This document shows, piece after piece, positions 63,886 to 64,000 of a DNA stretch of 64,000 nucleotides (its first letter is position 1; each line of letters begins with the position of its first letter). The notes below the pieces were generated by a model. It had not been told where the DNA came from. It searched no databases and was given only the letters and a program-made list of their open reading frames with translations. This DNA is from Diphasiastrum complanatum (Eukaryota > Streptophyta > Lycopodiopsida > Lycopodiales > Lycopodiaceae), in NCBI GenBank assembly GCA_029204225.1, contig CM055111.1, positions 10,177,000 through 10,240,999 of the forward strand, in the 5' to 3' direction. The position numbers and the translations under genes are program-made.

Positions 63886-64000
63886 AATTGTAGCTACTTT
63901 TTCATCCCCTCAGCGGAGATAATATGTCCGAGGTAGTGAATCTCACATTTTGATTCCTTCGCATACAAGGAATTCTCTCTCAGGACCTGGAACACTTGAC

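Larger units (their letters stand above)
62177..64000 (+). other. Intron 3 (start), occupied by a gypsy element
   Basis: Starts GTGAGA. A (GT)n run at about 62247-62259 precedes the gypsy element from about 62330. The next exon is outside the window. Confidence 0.7.
62330..64000 (-). mobile_element. Gypsy (chromovirus-type) element with integrase core deleted
   Basis: From the right edge down: RT end, RNase H (63885-63409), linker with VADALSRMPM, then directly the integrase C-terminal part and chromodomain (62572), a long G tract and a 3' LTR beginning TGTTATGGCC at about 62533. The zinc-binding and DDE core of integrase are missing. The RT and gag part should lie beyond 64000. The LTR segment 62330-62533 has CTAAGGGTG words resembling those in the 36-37 kb gypsy LTR. 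Confidence 0.87.

Overview
This is nuclear DNA of a land plant, most likely a seed plant. The evidence is two intron-containing plant-type genes with GT..AG splice sites, nested Ty1/copia and Ty3/gypsy LTR retrotransposons whose primer-binding sites match the 3' end of initiator tRNA-Met, LINE reverse transcriptases, long (GA)n microsatellites, and AT-rich spacers. I cannot name the species. The repeat load and the 7.9 kb intron would suit a conifer or another large-genome seed plant, but that is inference.

Only two host genes are convincing. (1) A minus-strand DUF569 (fascin-like beta-trefoil) gene lies at about 25.65-26.61 kb, in two exons. (2) A plus-strand gene for a plastid-targeted protein related to anthranilate phosphoribosyltransferase (GT3 fold, closer to the TrpD2/YbiB type) starts at 52381. 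Three exons are visible (52381-52819, 60697-61161, 62019-62176) and the gene runs out of the window. All splice phases agree. Intron 1 (about 7.9 kb) holds a tRNA-like sequence, a copia gag scrap, a LINE split by a complete non-autonomous LTR element (53780-58468, flanked by ATAGG), a copia fragment and a second LINE fragment. The intron after exon 3 holds a deleted gypsy element.

Layout: 0-3.4 kb, spacer and a minus-strand copia RT/RNase H relic. 3.4-11.9 kb, mostly unassigned AT-rich DNA with two GC-rich patches, short tandem duplications and two long (GA)n tracts. 11.9-14.9 kb, a plus-strand gag-bearing LTR element lacking recognisable pol, with a clear 3' LTR. 16.0-17.4 kb, a decayed unknown ORF. 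18.0-23.7 kb, a minus-strand copia element without RT, with a second copia element inserted in its gag (5 bp duplication CATCC). 25.6-26.6 kb, the DUF569 gene. 27-30.9 kb, spacer. 30.9-32.1 kb, a copia relic. 32.1-37.2 kb, a gypsy element lacking protease and RT. 37.2-44.3 kb, a copia leader/gag relic followed by a nearly complete plus-strand copia element decayed by stop codons. 44.3-48.9 kb, a chimera of two minus-strand copia elements. 48.9-50.4 kb, copia and gypsy scraps. 50.4-52.4 kb, short repeat arrays and the presumed upstream region of the GT3-like gene. 52.4-64 kb, that gene and its transposon-filled introns.

The recurrent theme is loss of internal segments: at least four LTR elements have coding domains fused directly across a deletion, and one locus joins two families. 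I saw no CRISPR array, operon or other prokaryotic feature, and no clearly new enzymatic system. The points most worth checking are the nested intron of the GT3-like gene and its atypical phosphoribosyltransferase motif, the complete non-autonomous element, the chimeric and deleted elements, and the unknown ORF at 16-17.4 kb.
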